From positions 1 through 64,000 of the forward strand of contig CAWGIX010000011.1 of assembly GCA_963822705.1 (NCBI GenBank): a stretch of 64,000 nucleotides of DNA, given 5' to 3'. Source of the stretch: CAVRQM01 sp963822705 (GTDB lineage: Bacteria; Pseudomonadota; Alphaproteobacteria; Acetobacterales; Acetobacteraceae). Shown here in pieces: positions 8,713 to 18,885 of the stretch; positions within the stretch are counted from its first letter, which is position 1; the number at the start of each line of letters is the position of its first letter. Below the pieces are notes generated by a model. The model had not been told where the DNA came from and made no database searches. It saw nothing but the letters and a program-made list of their open reading frames with translations. The position numbers and the translations under genes are program-made.

Positions 8713-10742
8713 ATGGCGATGTTCCGGAAAATACTGATCGCCAACCGCGGCGAGATCGCCTGCCGCGTGATTGCCACCTGCAAGCGCCTGGGCATCGCGA
8801 CCGTGGCGGTCTATTCCGAAGCCGATGCACACGCGCGTCACGTGGACCTCGCGGACGAGGCGTGGCTGATCGGGCCTGCGGCTGCACGAGAAAGTTATCT
8901 TGCCGTCGACAGGATTTTGGATGCGGCACGGCGCTCGGGTGCCGAGGCGATTCATCCGGGCTACGGATTTTGTCCGAGAACGCCGACTTCGCGGAGGCCT
9001 GCGTCGAGGGGAAAATCGTGTTCATCGGTCCGCCGGCGGAGGCGATCCGCGCCATGGGGTCGAAGGCGGAATCCAAGACCATCATGCAGAAATCCGGCGT
9101 GCCGCTCGTGCCGGGTTATCACGGGGACAAGCAGGATTTCGCCATTTTGGATGAAGCGGCGACGCGCATCGGCTACCCCGTGCTGGTCAAGGCGTCCGCG
9201 GGTGGTGGCGGCAAGGGCATGCGCGTCGTCGAACAACCGGCGGATTTGCGGGCCGCGATCGAAGGGGCGAAGCGGGAAGCCGCAGCGTCGTTCGGCGATG
9301 ATCGCGTGCTGATCGAGACGTACCTCACCCGTCCTCGCCATGTCGAAATCCAGATTTTTGCGGATTGTGAGGGCAATTTTGTATCGCTGTTCGAGCGTGA
9401 TTGCTCGATCCAGCGCCGGCACCAGAAAGTGGTCGAAGAAGCGCCGGCACCTGGCATGGATCCCGGGCGTCGTCGCGACATGGGCGAGGCGGCGATCGCC
9501 GCGGCTCGTGCCGTCGGCTACGTGGGGGCCGGGACGGTGGAGTTCATCGCGCAAGGCGATGCTTTCTATTTCATGGAAATGAACACCCGTCTCCAGGTGG
9601 AGCATCCCGTTACCGAGATGATCACCGGCCAGGACCTGGTCGAGTGGCAGTTGCGCGTCGCGGCAGGCGAGAAGTTGCCGGCGTTGCAGGAGCAGCTTGC
9701 GATCCGCGGCCACGCCATCGAGGCGCGGATCTATGCCGAGGACCCGCGGCGTGATTTCCTGCCCTCGACGGGCTTGCTTGCGCATCTGCGCCAACCGAGC
9801 GAGAGCGCGACCGTGCGAGTTGATACCGGCGTGCGGCAGGGCGATCAGATCACGCCCGATTACGACCCGATGATTGCCAAGCTGATCGTCTGGGGAGAAG
9901 ATCGCGCCGGTGCGGTGCGGCGGCTTGCGGGCGCTCTGGCCGAATACGAGGTGGTCGGCGTTCAGACCAATCTCGGCCTGTTGCGCGCCATTGCCGCCCA
10001 CCCCGCCTTCGAGGCGGCGGAACTGGATACCGGCTTCATCGCTCGTTACGCGCACCAGTTGATACCTCAAGTTGCTCCGGCGCCATCCAAGGCGACCGAG
10101 GCGGCGGTCTGGGCGGCGGCGGCACTCGCCGTGCTCGCGGATCAGCGTGCGGAGAAGCAGGCCGAGGCGCAACGCTCGGGCGACCCGTGGTCTCCGTGGA
10201 GCGTCGCTGATGCGTGGCGCATGAACGGCGACGGCTATCAGGACATGCGGTTCCGGCGCAACGAAGAGATTGTTACGATACGTGTTCACCCGCTCGCCGA
10301 CGGAAGTTTTTGTCTCGACCTGCCGGCGGGCTCCGTGCATGCGGATGCGGTCGAGAGCGAGGCTGGTATCTACCACCTCCGCGTTGATGACGCGTCCCGG
10401 CGTGTGCGTGTGGTTCGGCGCGGGCCGGAGCTGACCGTCATTTTGGCAGGCCAAAACCATCGGGTGATCCATCTCGATCCGCTGGCGCCGGCTAGCGGAG
10501 AAAGTGTGGCCGACAACAAGCTGACGGCGCCCATCCCCGCGCGGGTATCGCGGGTGCTGGTCCAGCGGGGCGACATGGTGAAGAAGGGCGCCGTGTTGCT
10601 GGTGCTGGAAGCGATGAAGATGGAGCTGACCCTTTCGGCGCCGATGGACGGAAACATCGAAATGGTGCGTCACGCGGTCGGCGACATGGTGGAAGAAGGC
10701 ACCGAGCTGATCAGGTTCGCAGCCGAGGCGCCTGCGCAGTGA
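8713..10742 (+). CDS. mccA: Methylcrotonyl-CoA carboxylase, biotin-carrying (alpha) subunit, one frameshift
   Basis: ATP-dependent biotin carboxylase plus biotin carrier. The N-terminal domain begins FRKILIANRGEIACRV; the ATP-grasp region has KASAGGGGKGMRVV and the carboxylase signature FMEMNTRLQVEHPVTE. The biotin lysine is in EAMKMEL (codon 10617-10619) near the C-terminus. The frame breaks near 8970 in a T run: the text GYGF continues as LSENADFAEACVEG in another frame, so one T appears to be missing. Corrected length is about 676 residues, normal for the family. The break is probably a sequencing error because both sides are fully conserved. The HMG-CoA lyase GTG overlaps its stop. Confidence 0.92.
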
Positions 10743-11633
10743 GCTATCCCGCGCGTGTGCGCGTGGTCGAAGTCGGGCCGCGCGACGGCCTGCAGAACGA
10801 GGCGACCGTGGTGTCGGCCGACACACGCGTGGCGTTGATCGAGGCGCTTGCCGAAGCCGGCCTGACCAGCATCGAGGCAGGCAGTTTCGTGTCACCCAAA
10901 TGGGTGCCGCAAATGGCCGCGACCGAGGAGGTGCTCGCGAAGCTGCACCGCAAGCCGGGCGTGAGCTATCCCGTGCTGGTGCCGAATCTGAGGGGGCTGG
11001 ATCGCGCGCTGGCCTGCGACGTAGGGGAGATCGCCGTGTTCGCCGCTGCGTCGGAAACCTTCTCGCGGCGCAACATCAACTGCGGCATCGACGAAAGCCT
11101 CGATCGGTTCGTTCCCGTGGTGGAGAGAGCGCTGGCCGAGGGATTGAAAATTCGCGGCTATGTGTCTTGCGTGCTGGGTTGTCCGTACCGAGGGCGAGAT
11201 CAAGCCCGCATCGGTCGCGCGCGTGGCGGGCAGGCTCTACGCACTGGGCTGCTACGAGATTTCGCTGGGCGACACCATCGGGACCGGGACGCCGCTGAAA
11301 GCGCGGCGGCTTGTGCAAAAGGTCGCGGCTGACATTCCGCTGGACCGGATTGCCCTGCACTTCCACGACACCTATGGCCAAGCGCTGGCGAACATGCTCG
11401 CCTGTCTCGAGCTGGGGGTCGCGGTCATCGACAGTGCGGTTGCTGGCCTCGGGGGCTGCCCTTACGCACGAGGTGCGACCGGCAATGTCGCGACCGAGGA
11501 CGTGGTCTACATGCTGGGCGGCATGGGGATCGAGACGGGGCTGGACCTGGACCGCCTGTGTGCGGCCGGCCGCATGATCTCGGCCGCACTCGGTCGAACG
11601 ACCGCATCACGGGTCGCCAAAGCGCGCGGGTGA
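10739..11633 (+). CDS. Hydroxymethylglutaryl-CoA lyase, one frameshift
   Basis: Splits HMG-CoA to acetoacetate and acetyl-CoA, the last step of leucine degradation. The N-terminal VEVGPRDGLQNE is the DRE-TIM metallolyase signature; later blocks are SFVSPKWVPQM, NRG-like VPNLRGL, SLGDTIGTGTP, HFHDTYGQALAN and the GLGGCPYARGATGN loop with the catalytic Cys. An extra C near 11188 (TAC-C-GAGGGC) shifts the frame in the middle of GCPYEGEI; removing it restores a continuous protein of about 297 residues. The GTG start at 10739 overlaps the mccA stop, so translation is probably coupled. Known as liuE, mvaB or hmgL in different species. Confidence 0.92.
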
Positions 11634-11654
11634 TGCAGATGCAGCGGCCCAGCC

Positions 11655-13019
11655 TCAACGGCCGGATGCTGCATTTTTGGCCGCAGCATAAGCCGACCTG
11701 CCCTCGGGGTGGACGACCTGTTTTGCGACCAGCGCCGCCGCGGCGATCAGTCCCGGAATGGCAACAATCGCAAAAATGTCGCTGAAGGCGAGGTGCCGGC
11801 GGGCGAGTTCAGCCACGAGAAACGAGCCGGTGATGCCACCGAAGCGGCCCAAACCCAGCATCCAGGCCACGCCCGTCGCGCGCCCCTGTGTCGGATAAAA
11901 GCCGGCGGCAAGCGTGGGCAGTGAGGTCTGGGCCGTGTTCATCAATGTGCCGGCCGCAAACACTACGATCATCAGCACTCCGACGCTGCCAGCCGCCTGG
12001 CCGATCGCGTAGACGGCTACGGCGGTCAGCAAGAAGCTGGCCGCTACGATCTTGTTGGCGTTGAAGCGGTCCATCAGCCAGCCGGAAAGGAGCGCGCCGA
12101 TGCCGCCGAGCGGAAACAGCGCCGCGATGAGTGCCGCGGTGCGAGGCTCCAACCCTGCATCCCTGAAAAGAATCGGCATCCAATTAATCAGTGCGTAAAA
12201 GATCACCAGCCCCATGAAATATGCCACCCACAGCATCACCGAACCCACCAGGTAGAAGCCTGAGAGCACGACGCCGATAGCGCTGCCGGCATCGGGTGCC
12301 GGCGATTTTTCAGTCATGACGAAAGCGGTTGCATCGGAAGCCGTTGCAGAAATGCGGCGCAGCACGCCGCGAATGCGATCGACGGGCTGGTTCCTCGCCA
12401 CCATATAGCGCACCGATTCCGGCAGCAGCAGGATCAGCAACACCGCCAATGCCAGCGGCGCGATCCCGCCGAGCACCAGAACGCTGCGCCAGCCCCAGTG
12501 CGGTATCATCCAGGCCGCCAAAAAGCCGCCGCACGCGGCGCCCAGCGGAAAGCCGCAGAACATGGCATTGGTCAGCGTTGCGCGACGCTGCTCCGGGCAA
12601 TATTCGCTGGTCAATGTGACGGCGTTCGGCATGGCCGCGCCGAGCCCCAGGCCGGAGATGAAACGCCAGACGACGAGCGTGTTCAGAGTTCCGGAGAACG
12701 CAGCGGCCAGTGAGCCGATGCCGAAGACCAGTACCGCGCCGACCAACACCGTCTTGCGGCCGATGCGATCAGCCGAAGGTCCCGAGGACAGGGCTCCGGC
12801 GGCCAAGCCGAACAGCGCCGCGCTGAGGACCGGTGCAAGCTGCGGCCGCGTCAGCCCCCACTCGGTTACGAGCGACGGAGCGATATAGCCGATGGCCGCC
12901 GTGTCGAAGCCGTCCAGCAGGACGACGGAGAAACACAGTGCGGCGATCATCCACTGGAAGTTTGATAACGGATGCTCGTCAAGAAAGCTCTGGACGTCGA
13001 CTTTGCCGCCTGCAGCCAT
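11655..13019 (-). CDS. MFS transporter, aromatic acid:H+ symporter (AAHS) family
   Basis: Twelve-helix major facilitator with the AAHS hallmark LLDGFDTAAIGYIAPSL in helix 1 and the loop motif SGPSADRIGRKTVL between helices 2 and 3. AAHS proteins such as PcaK and VanK import 4-hydroxybenzoate, vanillate and similar acids. The next gene upstream is 4-hydroxybenzoate hydroxylase, so 4-hydroxybenzoate is the likely substrate (inference). The ATG at 13019 follows GAGGAAA at a good distance; the longer frame to 13076 adds non-conserved residues. Its end converges with the HMG-CoA lyase gene, about 20 bp apart. Confidence 0.9.
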   Translation of the reverse strand: MAAGGKVDVQSFLDEHPLSNFQWMIAALCFSVVLLDGFDTAAIGYIAPSLVTEWGLTRPQLAPVLSAALFGLAAGALSSGPSADRIGRKTVLVGAVLVFGIGSLAAAFSGTLNTLVVWRFISGLGLGAAMPNAVTLTSEYCPEQRRATLTNAMFCGFPLGAACGGFLAAWMIPHWGWRSVLVLGGIAPLALAVLLILLLPESVRYMVARNQPVDRIRGVLRRISATASDATAFVMTEKSPAPDAGSAIGVVLSGFYLVGSVMLWVAYFMGLVIFYALINWMPILFRDAGLEPRTAALIAALFPLGGIGALLSGWLMDRFNANKIVAASFLLTAVAVYAIGQAAGSVGVLMIVVFAAGTLMNTAQTSLPTLAAGFYPTQGRATGVAWMLGLGRFGGITGSFLVAELARRHLAFSDIFAIVAIPGLIAAAALVAKQVVHPEGRSAYAAAKNAASGR

Positions 13020-13078
13020 CTGATCTTTTCCTCTAACGGTTGTGCGACATCTGTACTGTTGCGTGCTGACGTCCAAAG

Positions 13079-14257
13079 CTAAGACAGCGGAAGGCCCACA
13101 TAGTTCTCGGCTAGCATGGTTGCCGCGGCGCGCGAGCTGGTTACCAAGTCGAGCTCGGCTAGCTGTCGGCGCAGGTCGAACTCGGATCCGTCATGGAAGC
13201 GATGCAGCATCGACGTCATCCACCAGGAGAAATGCTGTGCCCGCCACACGCGGCGCAGAGCCATTTCGGAATAGGCGCCGAGCAGGTCGGTAGAACCCGT
13301 GGCGTAGTGGGACGACAGCGCGCGCGCAAGCACATGCACGTCGGCGGCGGCAAGATTGAGACCTTTCGCTCCGGTCGGCGGCACGATATGGGCCGCGTCA
13401 CCCGCAAGGAACAGGCGGCCGTGCTGCATCGGCTCACACACAAAACTTCTAACGGGGATGATGCCTTTCTGGAAGATCGGGCCCGTCTTCAGCATGAAGC
13501 CGCCGCCGCCAACACGCGCCTGCAGCTCCTCCCATATGCGATCGTCCGGCCAGTTCTCGACCCGGTCGTTCGGATCGCATTGGAAGTACATGCGCTGTAC
13601 ATCGGGCGAGCGCGTCGAGACCAGGGCAAACCCGCGCTCGTGGTGGGTGTAGATCAGCTCCTCCGAGGAGGGCGGTGCCCTGGCGAGGATGCCGAACCAG
13701 CCAAAAGGATAGACGCGGACATAATTGTGTCGTACGAGGCCCTCGGGGATGGCGGCGCGGCTGACCCCGTGGCCGCCATCGCACCCGGCCACGAAGTCGC
13801 AGGAAATCTCTTTCGCTTCACCGGCCTTCGTGGTGAAGCGAATTGTCGGACGCTCCGAGGTCACGCCGTCAAGTCCGGTTGCCGCGGCCTCGAAATGGAT
13901 TTCGCCGCCCGTCCGCAGCCGCAGCGCGATCAGGTCCTTCAACACCTCATGCTGGGCATAGACGGTAATGGTGCGGCCCCCGGCGAGGTCATGCAGGTTG
14001 ATGCGGTGACCGCGACCGGCGAAGCGCAGTTCGAAGCCGTGGTGCACAAAGCCGTCGCGTCTCATGCGCTCGCCGGCCCCTATCTCGGTCATCAAATCGA
14101 CGGTGGATTGCTCCAGCACGCCCGCCCTGATCGTAGCCTCGATCGCGTCCCTGCTGCGGCTCTCGATGATGACCGAGTCGATGCCGCGGAGGTGCAGCAT
14201 ATGCGACAGCAGCAGCCCCGCCGGTCCCGCGCCGATAATGGCCACTTGGGTTCGCAT
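13079..14257 (-). CDS. pobA: 4-hydroxybenzoate 3-monooxygenase
   Basis: FAD-dependent, NAD(P)H-using hydroxylase that makes protocatechuate from 4-hydroxybenzoate. Motifs: the N-terminal dinucleotide fold IIGAGPAGLLLSHML, the SRDAIEATIRAGVLEQ segment typical of PobA, the mid GCDGGHGVSR (DG motif) and the C-terminal FLAGDAAHIVPPTGAKGLNLA (GD motif). Length of 392 residues matches the family. It is followed in the same direction by the aromatic acid transporter, so uptake and first oxidation are encoded together. No protocatechuate ring-cleavage gene and no pobR-like regulator gene is in the window. Confidence 0.96.
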   Translation of the reverse strand: MRTQVAIIGAGPAGLLLSHMLHLRGIDSVIIESRSRDAIEATIRAGVLEQSTVDLMTEIGAGERMRRDGFVHHGFELRFAGRGHRINLHDLAGGRTITVYAQHEVLKDLIALRLRTGGEIHFEAAATGLDGVTSERPTIRFTTKAGEAKEISCDFVAGCDGGHGVSRAAIPEGLVRHNYVRVYPFGWFGILARAPPSSEELIYTHHERGFALVSTRSPDVQRMYFQCDPNDRVENWPDDRIWEELQARVGGGGFMLKTGPIFQKGIIPVRSFVCEPMQHGRLFLAGDAAHIVPPTGAKGLNLAAADVHVLARALSSHYATGSTDLLGAYSEMALRRVWRAQHFSWWMTSMLHRFHDGSEFDLRRQLAELDLVTSSRAAATMLAENYVGLPLS

Positions 14258-14372
14258 CGCCGTCTTGCTCTAGATTGTTATCACGCGATGCCGTTTCGCG
14301 GCGCGCTCGCTTCACGGGACAGCGTAGTGCGTCAAGACTGCGAAGAAAATGACGTGCCTGGAACTATGGCGC

Positions 14373-15806
14373 TTAGGCCTCATGGGCATGACGCCCTTGG
14401 CGGACTCGCGCGGCGTTCAGCACCGCATCGACCAGCATCTCGGCATCCTCCGCACGCGTGCGGTGGTTGACGATAGCGGCCCGGATCGCGAGCTTCCCGT
14501 CAATCATCGTGGTCGAGGGCGCGGCGAGGCCTGCCTCTTGCACATCAGCGACGATTTCGCGGTTGAGGTCATCGGCACGCGGACCGCGCACGCGAAAGCA
14601 GACGATATTGAGCGGCACCGGAGCTAGTCGTTCCAGCAAGGGCTCCCGGTCCACGCGTGCGGCCAGTGCCCGGGCAACCGCACAAGTCTGCTCGACCGCT
14701 TTACCCAATCGGTCGCTGCCGTAGGTCCGCCAAGTCATCCACACCTTGAGCGCACGAAAACCCCGCGACAGATCAGGGCCGAGGTCGCAGGGCCATGGGT
14801 GGCCGCCGGCCAGACCGCGTGCCTCGCGGCGCAGATAGGCGACTTGCTGTGCGAAAGTGGCGAGGTGCCGGGCAGGGTCGCGGACGAGGATGCAGCCGGC
14901 GTCGTAAGGCACCTGCATCCATTTGTGGAAGTCGAAGGCGACGGAGTCCGCCTGTTCGATGCCGGCCAGCAGCGCGCGTAAGGATGGCGACAATGCCGCC
15001 ATGGCGCCGAACGCACCGTCGACATGAAACCACAGACCTTTGTCGCGCGCGATGCGGCCAAGTGCTCCGAGATCGTCGAAAGCACCGATATCGACAGTGC
15101 CCGCCGTGCCCACCAGCAGGAACGGAAGGCAGCCATCGGCGTGATCCCGTGCGATCGCAGTCTCCAGCGCATCAGGCTGCATCCGGTGCTCGGGATCACA
15201 TGGAACCAGCCGCAGTGCATCGCTGCCGATCCCCGCCATGTCCATGGCCCGCGCGATGCAGCCATGCGCCTTCTCCGACGTGTAGACCGCCAGCCGTGCC
15301 GGTCCCAGGCCGGTGGCACGCGCATCGGGACCGAGCGCCTCAGTGCGGGCTACCAGCAGGCCGATCAGGTTGGCGATGGAGGTTCCCGTTACCAGCAGGC
15401 CGGACGTTTCTGCCGGCAGGCCCAGCAGTTCCGCGGACCACCTTATCACCTGGCGTTCCACCTCGATCGGGGCGTGGTCGCGTCCGCCGAGATTGGCGTT
15501 GAGTCCGCCGGCGAGCAGCTCGGCGAGCATGCCAACGGCGTTGCCGCCGCCATGCACCCACCCCATGAAGCGTGGATGCGTGTTGCCGGTCGCATACGGA
15601 AGCACCAGCCGCGTGAAATCGGCATAGGCTTGTTCGGCGCTGCCCGGGTCGCGCGGCATGGGCGTGCTCAGTGCGGAACGGACATCTGGCGGGATCGGCT
15701 GCCATACCGGGCGGCTGCGAACGCTCTCCAGGTGATCGAACATGTCGTCGATCATCCGATGCCCGAGGCGGCGCAGGCCATGCCAGTCGCTCGGGTCCAG
15801 CGTCAT
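14373..15806 (-). CDS. Pyridoxal-dependent decarboxylase, aromatic-L-amino-acid decarboxylase-like (group II)
   Basis: 477 residues of the group II PLP decarboxylase family (DOPA/tryptophan/tyrosine/glutamate decarboxylases). Key features: the early HPRFMGWVHGGGNAVGML block, the cofactor loop TGTSIANLIGL, the PLP-stacking region SEKAHGCIARAMDM, VDGAFGAMAAL, and the PLP lysine at residue 295 in DFHKWMQVPYD. The C-terminal RAAIVNHRT also fits. Substrate cannot be read from the sequence; aromatic amino acids are most likely. It lies upstream of pobA on the same strand with about 115 bp between. Confidence 0.88.
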   Translation of the reverse strand: MTLDPSDWHGLRRLGHRMIDDMFDHLESVRSRPVWQPIPPDVRSALSTPMPRDPGSAEQAYADFTRLVLPYATGNTHPRFMGWVHGGGNAVGMLAELLAGGLNANLGGRDHAPIEVERQVIRWSAELLGLPAETSGLLVTGTSIANLIGLLVARTEALGPDARATGLGPARLAVYTSEKAHGCIARAMDMAGIGSDALRLVPCDPEHRMQPDALETAIARDHADGCLPFLLVGTAGTVDIGAFDDLGALGRIARDKGLWFHVDGAFGAMAALSPSLRALLAGIEQADSVAFDFHKWMQVPYDAGCILVRDPARHLATFAQQVAYLRREARGLAGGHPWPCDLGPDLSRGFRALKVWMTWRTYGSDRLGKAVEQTCAVARALAARVDREPLLERLAPVPLNIVCFRVRGPRADDLNREIVADVQEAGLAAPSTTMIDGKLAIRAAIVNHRTRAEDAEMLVDAVLNAARVRQGRHAHEA

Positions 15807-15862
15807 GCGCCCACGCTTGCGTCCGTCGCAAGCCCGAGGAACCGTGACCGGTAACGCCGCAA

Positions 15863-16477
15863 TTACGCGGCCAGGGCCGGCCTTTCAGGCTGGGCGTGGG
15901 TGATTTTCGTACCCAGGACATTCAGGCACTCGCGCATGAACGCGGCGAGGCCGGGCCAGCCTTTTGCCGAAACCAGGTTGCCGTCCACGCAAGCGCCATC
16001 GGGCGGCACATCGACATAAATGCCGCCGGCGAGCCGCACTTCCGGTTCGCAATATTGCAGCGCCGCGACCCGCTTGCCACGCACCACTCCGTCGACCGCA
16101 ACCAGCACCTGTACACCGTGGCAGATGGTGAAAATCGGCTTGCCCGCTGCATGGAAGGCACGGATCAGCGCCTGCACACCGGGATCGATGCGGATATATT
16201 CCGGGCCGCGGCCGCCGGCGATGTAGATCGCGTCGTAGTCCGCCTCGCGTGCCTCGGAAAACGTCTTGGTCAGCGGGAACAGGTGTCCGGGTTTTTCGGT
16301 ATAGGTCTGGTCGCCCTCAAAATCATGCAGCGAGGTTTTGAGGATGTCGCCCGCCTTCCGGCCAGGACAGACGACGTGCACAGTGTGCCCAACAGCCCGC
16401 ATCGCCTGCTCAAAGACGAAAATTTCGTATTCCTCGCTGAAATCGCCCGCCAGCATCAGAATTGCCTTGCCGTCCAT
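15863..16477 (-). CDS. DJ-1/PfpI family protein
   Basis: 204-residue class I glutamine amidotransferase-like fold. The nucleophile elbow TICHGVQVL puts the conserved Cys at residue 119; the upstream acidic partner lies in IAGGRGPEYIR. Members include cysteine proteases, glyoxalase III and stress chaperones, so the reaction is not certain. The ATG at 16477 has GAGGGGA just upstream; the frame to 16720 would run into the divergent livK region. Its neighbour on the same strand is the aromatic decarboxylase; it is divergent from the Liv-type transporter with 170 bp between. Confidence 0.85.
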   Translation of the reverse strand: MDGKAILMLAGDFSEEYEIFVFEQAMRAVGHTVHVVCPGRKAGDILKTSLHDFEGDQTYTEKPGHLFPLTKTFSEAREADYDAIYIAGGRGPEYIRIDPGVQALIRAFHAAGKPIFTICHGVQVLVAVDGVVRGKRVAALQYCEPEVRLAGGIYVDVPPDGACVDGNLVSAKGWPGLAAFMRECLNVLGTKITHAQPERPALAA

Positions 16478-16647
16478 GCTCGTGTCCCCTCGTGACCGTG
16501 ACAGGCTAGCTGCCATCTGCTCCATCCGGAAGCCCTTCGACGCTCGGGCGGACGTGTGTGCGCGTGTTGGCCGAGAAATTGGGCCTTCCTTGCCCTTGGC
16601 CGGCCTCCTGGGTACGCTCCCGCTCCCAACAGAACTGGAGCTATCCC

Positions 16648-17888
16648 ATGTCGCGCCGACGGACTTTGGGCGTTGGGTTTGTCGCAACCCTGTATCTCTC
16701 GATCCTGTCGACCGCGGCACCGGCTCAATCGCTCATCATCGGCAAACTCCTCGAGCTGACCGGCCCGCTGTCGGAAACCGGTCCCTCACAGGACAAGGCG
16801 ATCAAGCTCGCAGTCGCCTACGCCAACGAGGCAGCCGCCAAGGCAGGCCTGAACCTTACGGTCAGGGATGTCGGGGCGGACGTGCAGGGCGACCCGCAGG
16901 CCGCGCTGTCGGCCGCCCGCACCCTAGTGGATCAAGGGGCGGCCTGTCTGATCGGCCCGTCGATCACGCCCGAAAGCATTGCCATTGCGAACGGCCTGAC
17001 AATCCAGAAGAAGGTGACGATCTGGCCCACCGGGACGAGCATGAAACTGCGCACCATCAAGGACGAGGGCACGATCTTTCGCACCGTGCCGCCCGACAGC
17101 CTGCAGGCTCTGGCGCTGGTCGCGGCCGTGATCGACAAGCTAGGGACGGCGGAGGGCAAGTTGGTTTCTATCGCATATCGCAATGAGCCCTATGGCGAGC
17201 TGCTGTCCAAGGGTTTTGTCGCAGCCTGGACCGCCAAGGGCGGCAAGGTGCAGGGTCCGGTCGTATTCGATCCGGCGCAGGCCACGTTTCGACTCGGAAG
17301 CCGGCCAAGTGGTCGCCAACAATCCAGACGAATACGTCGTGATCGACTACCCCGATACATACGCAAAATTCGGCGCGGCCCTGGTGCGCACCGGCAAGTT
17401 CGACCCGACGAAACTCATGGTCCCGGATGCGCTGTCGTTCTCGACGGTGCCGAGCAACATTCCCCCGCAAGCCATCGATGGTGCACGCGGAACGCGCGGG
17501 GGCGCGCCCGTCGGAACGGCCGCGTACAAACTGTTCGACGAGCTGTGGCAAAAAGCCGGCGGCGTCGAGCACGCCTCGCTCGACTCCAACAGTTTCGACT
17601 CCACGACCTTGTGCGCCCTCGGCGCCGCAGCCGCCCACTCGGCCGATCCCGGCGCCATCCGCGACCAGATCCTGCGACTTGCCACCCCGGGCGCCCCCAA
17701 ATACACGCTGACCAACCTTGCGGATGCTTTCAAGGCCGTCGCCGCCGGGCAGCCGATTGATTATGTCGGCGCTTCAGGGGCTTTTGAGTTCGGCGAGAAC
17801 GGCGATCCGTCGGTCAGTCTGTTCGACATTTTTGAGTACCGAAGGCGGCAAGCTCGTCGTCCTGAAACAGATCGACGCGCGCAAGTGA
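16648..17888 (+). CDS. Liv-type ABC transporter substrate-binding protein, two frameshifts
   Basis: Periplasmic binding protein of the branched-chain amino acid/amide family. A signal peptide ends near AAPAQS, then LIIGKLLELTGPLSETGPSQ starts the mature type I fold. The frame breaks twice by one extra base: near 17288 (ACGTTT-CGAC) and near 17840 (GAGTAC-C-GAAGGC). Removing both gives one protein of 412 residues ending LVVLKQIDARK. First gene of a five-gene importer; its stop overlaps the livH GTG. The ligand is unknown: this family also serves urea, aromatic acids and amides, and the neighbouring aromatic genes make an aromatic compound plausible. Confidence 0.88.
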
Positions 17889-18883
17889 CGGAAACCACCG
17901 GGGGGACGCGGAGGCGATTCCTCCCGGCGGTTCAGGGGATTTCTCGCGCGGGCTGGCTCGGGCTTGGGCTGCTGGCGATTCTGGGTACTCTCACAGCGGT
18001 CCACGGCATCGTTCCCGCCGGCCAAGCAACGCTCAACGGGCTGGTATCGGCCGGGACGTACGGACTCGGCGCCGTCGGTTTGACGCTGGTATTCGGCGTG
18101 CTGCGTCTGGTCAATTTTGCGCATGGCGACCTGCTGACGCTCGGCGCCTACCTGACGCTGGCGTTCGCCGGCGCCGGTGCCCCGTTCTGGGCCGCCGCCG
18201 CGGCGGCGATTGTCGCGACGGCCCTGGTCTCGGTGTTGCTCGATCGTCTCGTATGGCAACACCTGCGGCGCGCCGAAACCAGTACGTTGCAGCTATTCCT
18301 TGTCGCCATCGGGCTGGCGCTGTTCTTGCGATACACCGTGCAGTTCTTCGCCGGAAGCCAAATGCGGTCGGTCGGGCTGGACACGCTGAGCGCGGTCGAT
18401 CTGGGGCCTTGGCACCTCGGCACGCTCCAGCTCGTGGTGATCCTGATCGGGGTGCCGACGATCGTGGCCACAGCGCTCGCCCTGCGCTTCTCGTCGCTCG
18501 GAAAGATGATGCGGGCGCTAGCCGACAACGCGGCACTCGCCGAGGTCACCGGCATCGACACGCAAACAATCATCCGCATCACCTGGGCGTTCGGCGGCGG
18601 TTTGGCGGCGCTGGCGGGGATTCTGTATGCGGCGGCGATCGGCTCGATCAATCCGAATTTTGGCGGCACCATCCTCCTCAGCCTGTTTGCGGCGGCGGTC
18701 CTGGGCGGCATCGGGGATGCGTACGGGGCATTGGCGGGCGGCGTTGTCATCGGCCTGTCGCAAGAATGGTCCACGCTGTTCTTTAATCCGCGCTGGAAGC
18801 CGGCCGTCGGCTTTGCCGTCCTGATCCTCACGCTGGTGCTGATGCCACGCGGCATTTTTGGGCGCGTCGCCGCCCGGTCCTGA
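17885..18883 (+). CDS. Liv-type ABC transporter permease (LivH-like)
   Basis: Inner-membrane permease of about 332 residues with eight or so hydrophobic segments. The LivH signature region GLTLVFGVLRLVNFAHGDLLTLGAYL follows the first helices; GTILLSLFAAAVLGGIGDAYGALAGG is the C-terminal conserved loop. The GTG at 17885 overlaps the binding-protein stop (GTGA), so the apparent fusion of the two in one open frame is only the result of a frame error upstream. It pairs with LivM at 18886. Confidence 0.92.
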   Translation: MTETTGGTRRRFLPAVQGISRAGWLGLGLLAILGTLTAVHGIVPAGQATLNGLVSAGTYGLGAVGLTLVFGVLRLVNFAHGDLLTLGAYLTLAFAGAGAPFWAAAAAAIVATALVSVLLDRLVWQHLRRAETSTLQLFLVAIGLALFLRYTVQFFAGSQMRSVGLDTLSAVDLGPWHLGTLQLVVILIGVPTIVATALALRFSSLGKMMRALADNAALAEVTGIDTQTIIRITWAFGGGLAALAGILYAAAIGSINPNFGGTILLSLFAAAVLGGIGDAYGALAGGVVIGLSQEWSTLFFNPRWKPAVGFAVLILTLVLMPRGIFGRVAARS

Positions 18884-18885
18884 TC

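Noticed and set aside
8961..10895. Long minus-strand open frame opposite mccA
   Set aside because: His/Arg-rich text with no domain pattern; mccA on the other strand is fully conserved.
11666..11689. Stem ATGCTGC-N10-GCAGCAT between convergent genes as a terminator
   Set aside because: It lies within the last codons of the transporter gene, has a 10-base loop and no following T run in either direction.
17183..18883. Apparent fusion of the binding protein to the LivH-like permease
   Set aside because: Two extra bases in the binding-protein gene put its middle part in the permease frame; the true stop and a GTG start overlap at 17885-17888.
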